Assembly: GCA_903873545.1 (NCBI GenBank)
Contig: CAIQPA010000492.1
Location: forward strand, 1 to 5,380
From: an uncultured delta proteobacterium
GTDB lineage: Bacteria; Myxococcota_A; Bradymonadia; REDH01
Length of the DNA: 5,380 nt
Reading direction: 5' to 3'
Positions within the stretch are counted from its first letter, which is position 1. Every line of letters begins with the position of its first letter. Shown here piece after piece: positions 4,319 to 5,380 of this stretch. The translations under genes and the position numbers were made by a program. Below the pieces are notes generated by a model that made no database searches, had not been told where the DNA came from, and saw only the letters and a program-made list of their open reading frames with translations.

Positions 4319-5380
4319 ATGCGCTCGACTCTCCGCCTGCTCTCCCTCTGCTCCATCGCGACCCAGCTGGGTGTCGCGCTCCTGCCGGCGGTCGTCGCGG
4401 CCGAGGAGCTACCCGACCTCAACGAGGCCGAGGAAGAGGCGGCGCCGGACCCGGCAGCACTGGTGGGCGAGGCGACGAAGGCCTTCTCGGAGCGCCGGTT
4501 CGCAGCCGCTGCGCGCCTCTTCGAAGCAGCCTACAAGCTCGACCCTGACCCGACCCTGGCCTTCAACCTGGCGCGTGCCCACGAAGAGGGCGGCCGGCTC
4601 CCCGACGCCCTTCGGCGGTATCGCGAGCTGCTCGCACAGAAGCCGCCGCGGCAGATTCAGGCTGCCTGCGAGAAGCGCATCGGCCGCGTGGAGGGCGACC
4701 TGGTTTCGCAGGGCTACGACCCGGCGACGGTGACCCAGCGGGACTACCGGGTGCGGGGCAGCATCATCGTGGCGAGCGAGCCCGCCGGCGCCGAGGTCTC
4801 CATGGACGGCAAGGTGCGCGGCGTGACGCCGCTGACGCTGGAACGGGTGGATGCCGGTGAGCACGCCGTTCGGATTGCGCTGGAGGGCTTCCAGCCGGTG
4901 CAGGAGCAGGTCAAACTGACGGGCCGCGAGGCAGTGCCCTTCCGGGTCACGCTCGAGCGGCGCGGGACGCGCGCGGAGTTTGTGGCGACGGCGCCCGGCA
5001 CCCTGACCATCGATGCACCTGAGCGGGGCATGGCGGTACGGCTCGACGGCGACCTCTACGGCTACACGCCCATCGAAGGCAGCCGCATCCCACCGGGGAG
5101 CTACGAACTCGAGGTCACGGCCAAGGGGTGGGAGCCTTTTGCGACCACCATCGAGGTCGTCAGCGGCGAGCCGGTGCGTGTGATGCACAGGTCGGCGCGA
5201 ATCTTGTCGGAAGAGGAGCTCGCGGCGATGGTGCCGAGCGTCTGGCCGGAGCGGCTGCTCTGGACCGGCGCGGGGCTCGGCGGCGTTGGCCTGTTGGCGG
5301 GTGTGGTCGCGATCGCTGCGCAGTCGGATTACAGCAACAACCGGAGTTCGGTAGGGCGCGCCGACGCGCGGTCGACGGCC
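4319..5380 (+). CDS. TPR-PEGA domain exported membrane protein (3' end beyond the window)
   Basis: The frame is open from ATG 4319 to the right edge: 354 codons with no stop. Residues 1-28 form a signal peptide (MRSTLRLLSL..., likely cleavage after VVAA), followed by an acidic stretch. Residues about 47-115 are TPR-like helical pairs (AFSERRFAAAARLFEAAYKL, then LAFNLARAHEEGGRLPDALR). Two PEGA domains follow. The first, about 148-212, has SEPAGAEVSMDG, then G-x-TPL and DAGEHAV before EGF. The second, about 227-290, has GMAVRLDGDLYGYTPI and PPGSYELEVTAKGW. A Gly/Ala-rich transmembrane segment lies at about 312-334 (LLWTGAGLGGVGLLAG...), and 20 more residues are visible, SDYSNNRSS and onward. 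Signal-TPR-PEGA-TM proteins recur in Myxococcota-type genomes; PEGA domains are regarded as extracytoplasmic, of unknown function, so an envelope scaffold or binding role is inferred. The start is the only ATG/GTG that places the signal peptide N-terminally; the ribosome binding site is weak (GGTGG, four bases upstream). Divergent from the barrel gene across 161 bases. Confidence 0.9.
   Translation, partial: MRSTLRLLSLCSIATQLGVALLPAVVAAEELPDLNEAEEEAAPDPAALVGEATKAFSERRFAAAARLFEAAYKLDPDPTLAFNLARAHEEGGRLPDALRRYRELLAQKPPRQIQAACEKRIGRVEGDLVSQGYDPATVTQRDYRVRGSIIVASEPAGAEVSMDGKVRGVTPLTLERVDAGEHAVRIALEGFQPVQEQVKLTGREAVPFRVTLERRGTRAEFVATAPGTLTIDAPERGMAVRLDGDLYGYTPIEGSRIPPGSYELEVTAKGWEPFATTIEVVSGEPVRVMHRSARILSEEELAAMVPSVWPERLLWTGAGLGGVGLLAGVVAIAAQSDYSNNRSSVGRADARSTA

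Noticed and set aside
4409..5188. Long minus-strand open frame (259 codons) opposite the TPR-PEGA gene
   Set aside because: The opposite strand encodes clear TPR and PEGA motifs. The minus-strand translation is rich in His, Arg and Ala without recognisable domains, typical of antisense shadows in GC-rich DNA.

Overview
The window is a GC-rich (roughly two-thirds or more G+C), gene-dense stretch from a diderm bacterium. Export signals, a Cys-rich lipoprotein, a probable outer-membrane barrel and a TPR-PEGA-transmembrane protein together suggest Myxococcota or a related deltaproteobacterial-type lineage. That placement is inferred from protein architecture; there is no marker gene here.

Layout, left to right: (1) the last 31 codons of a plus-strand gene running in from the left edge; (2) at 95-2128 (+), translationally coupled to it through GTGA, a 677-residue membrane-anchored protein that joins a glutamine-amidotransferase-like region to a degenerate polysaccharide-deacetylase-like region; (3) converging on it with a 4-base overlap, a 466-residue lipoprotein at 2125-3525 (-), with an 8-Cys N-terminal module and about seven repeats that look like a beta-propeller; (4) upstream of that on the same strand, a 184-residue secreted protein, probably an outer-membrane beta-barrel, at 3603-4157 (-); (5) divergent from it, the first 354 codons of a TPR-PEGA-transmembrane protein at 4319-5380 (+), which has no stop in the window and runs off the right edge. 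The 161-base divergent region between (4) and (5) holds a perfect 10-bp inverted repeat and two smaller, mutually exclusive stem-loops.

Every complete product carries an export or membrane-anchoring signal, so the window reads as a cell-envelope neighbourhood. Genes 3 and 4 are probably one transcription unit, barrel first and lipoprotein second, and genes 4 and 5 could be co-regulated from the shared divergent region. Genes 1 and 2 look like a separate operon that ends where the lipoprotein ends. No specific biochemical pathway can be assigned. No RNA gene, mobile element, CRISPR array or obvious defence system was seen.

The points most worth a second look are a sharp composition and codon-usage switch inside gene 2 at its domain boundary, the apparent loss of catalytic residues in that gene, the sevenfold repeat in the lipoprotein, and the dyad symmetry between the divergent genes.
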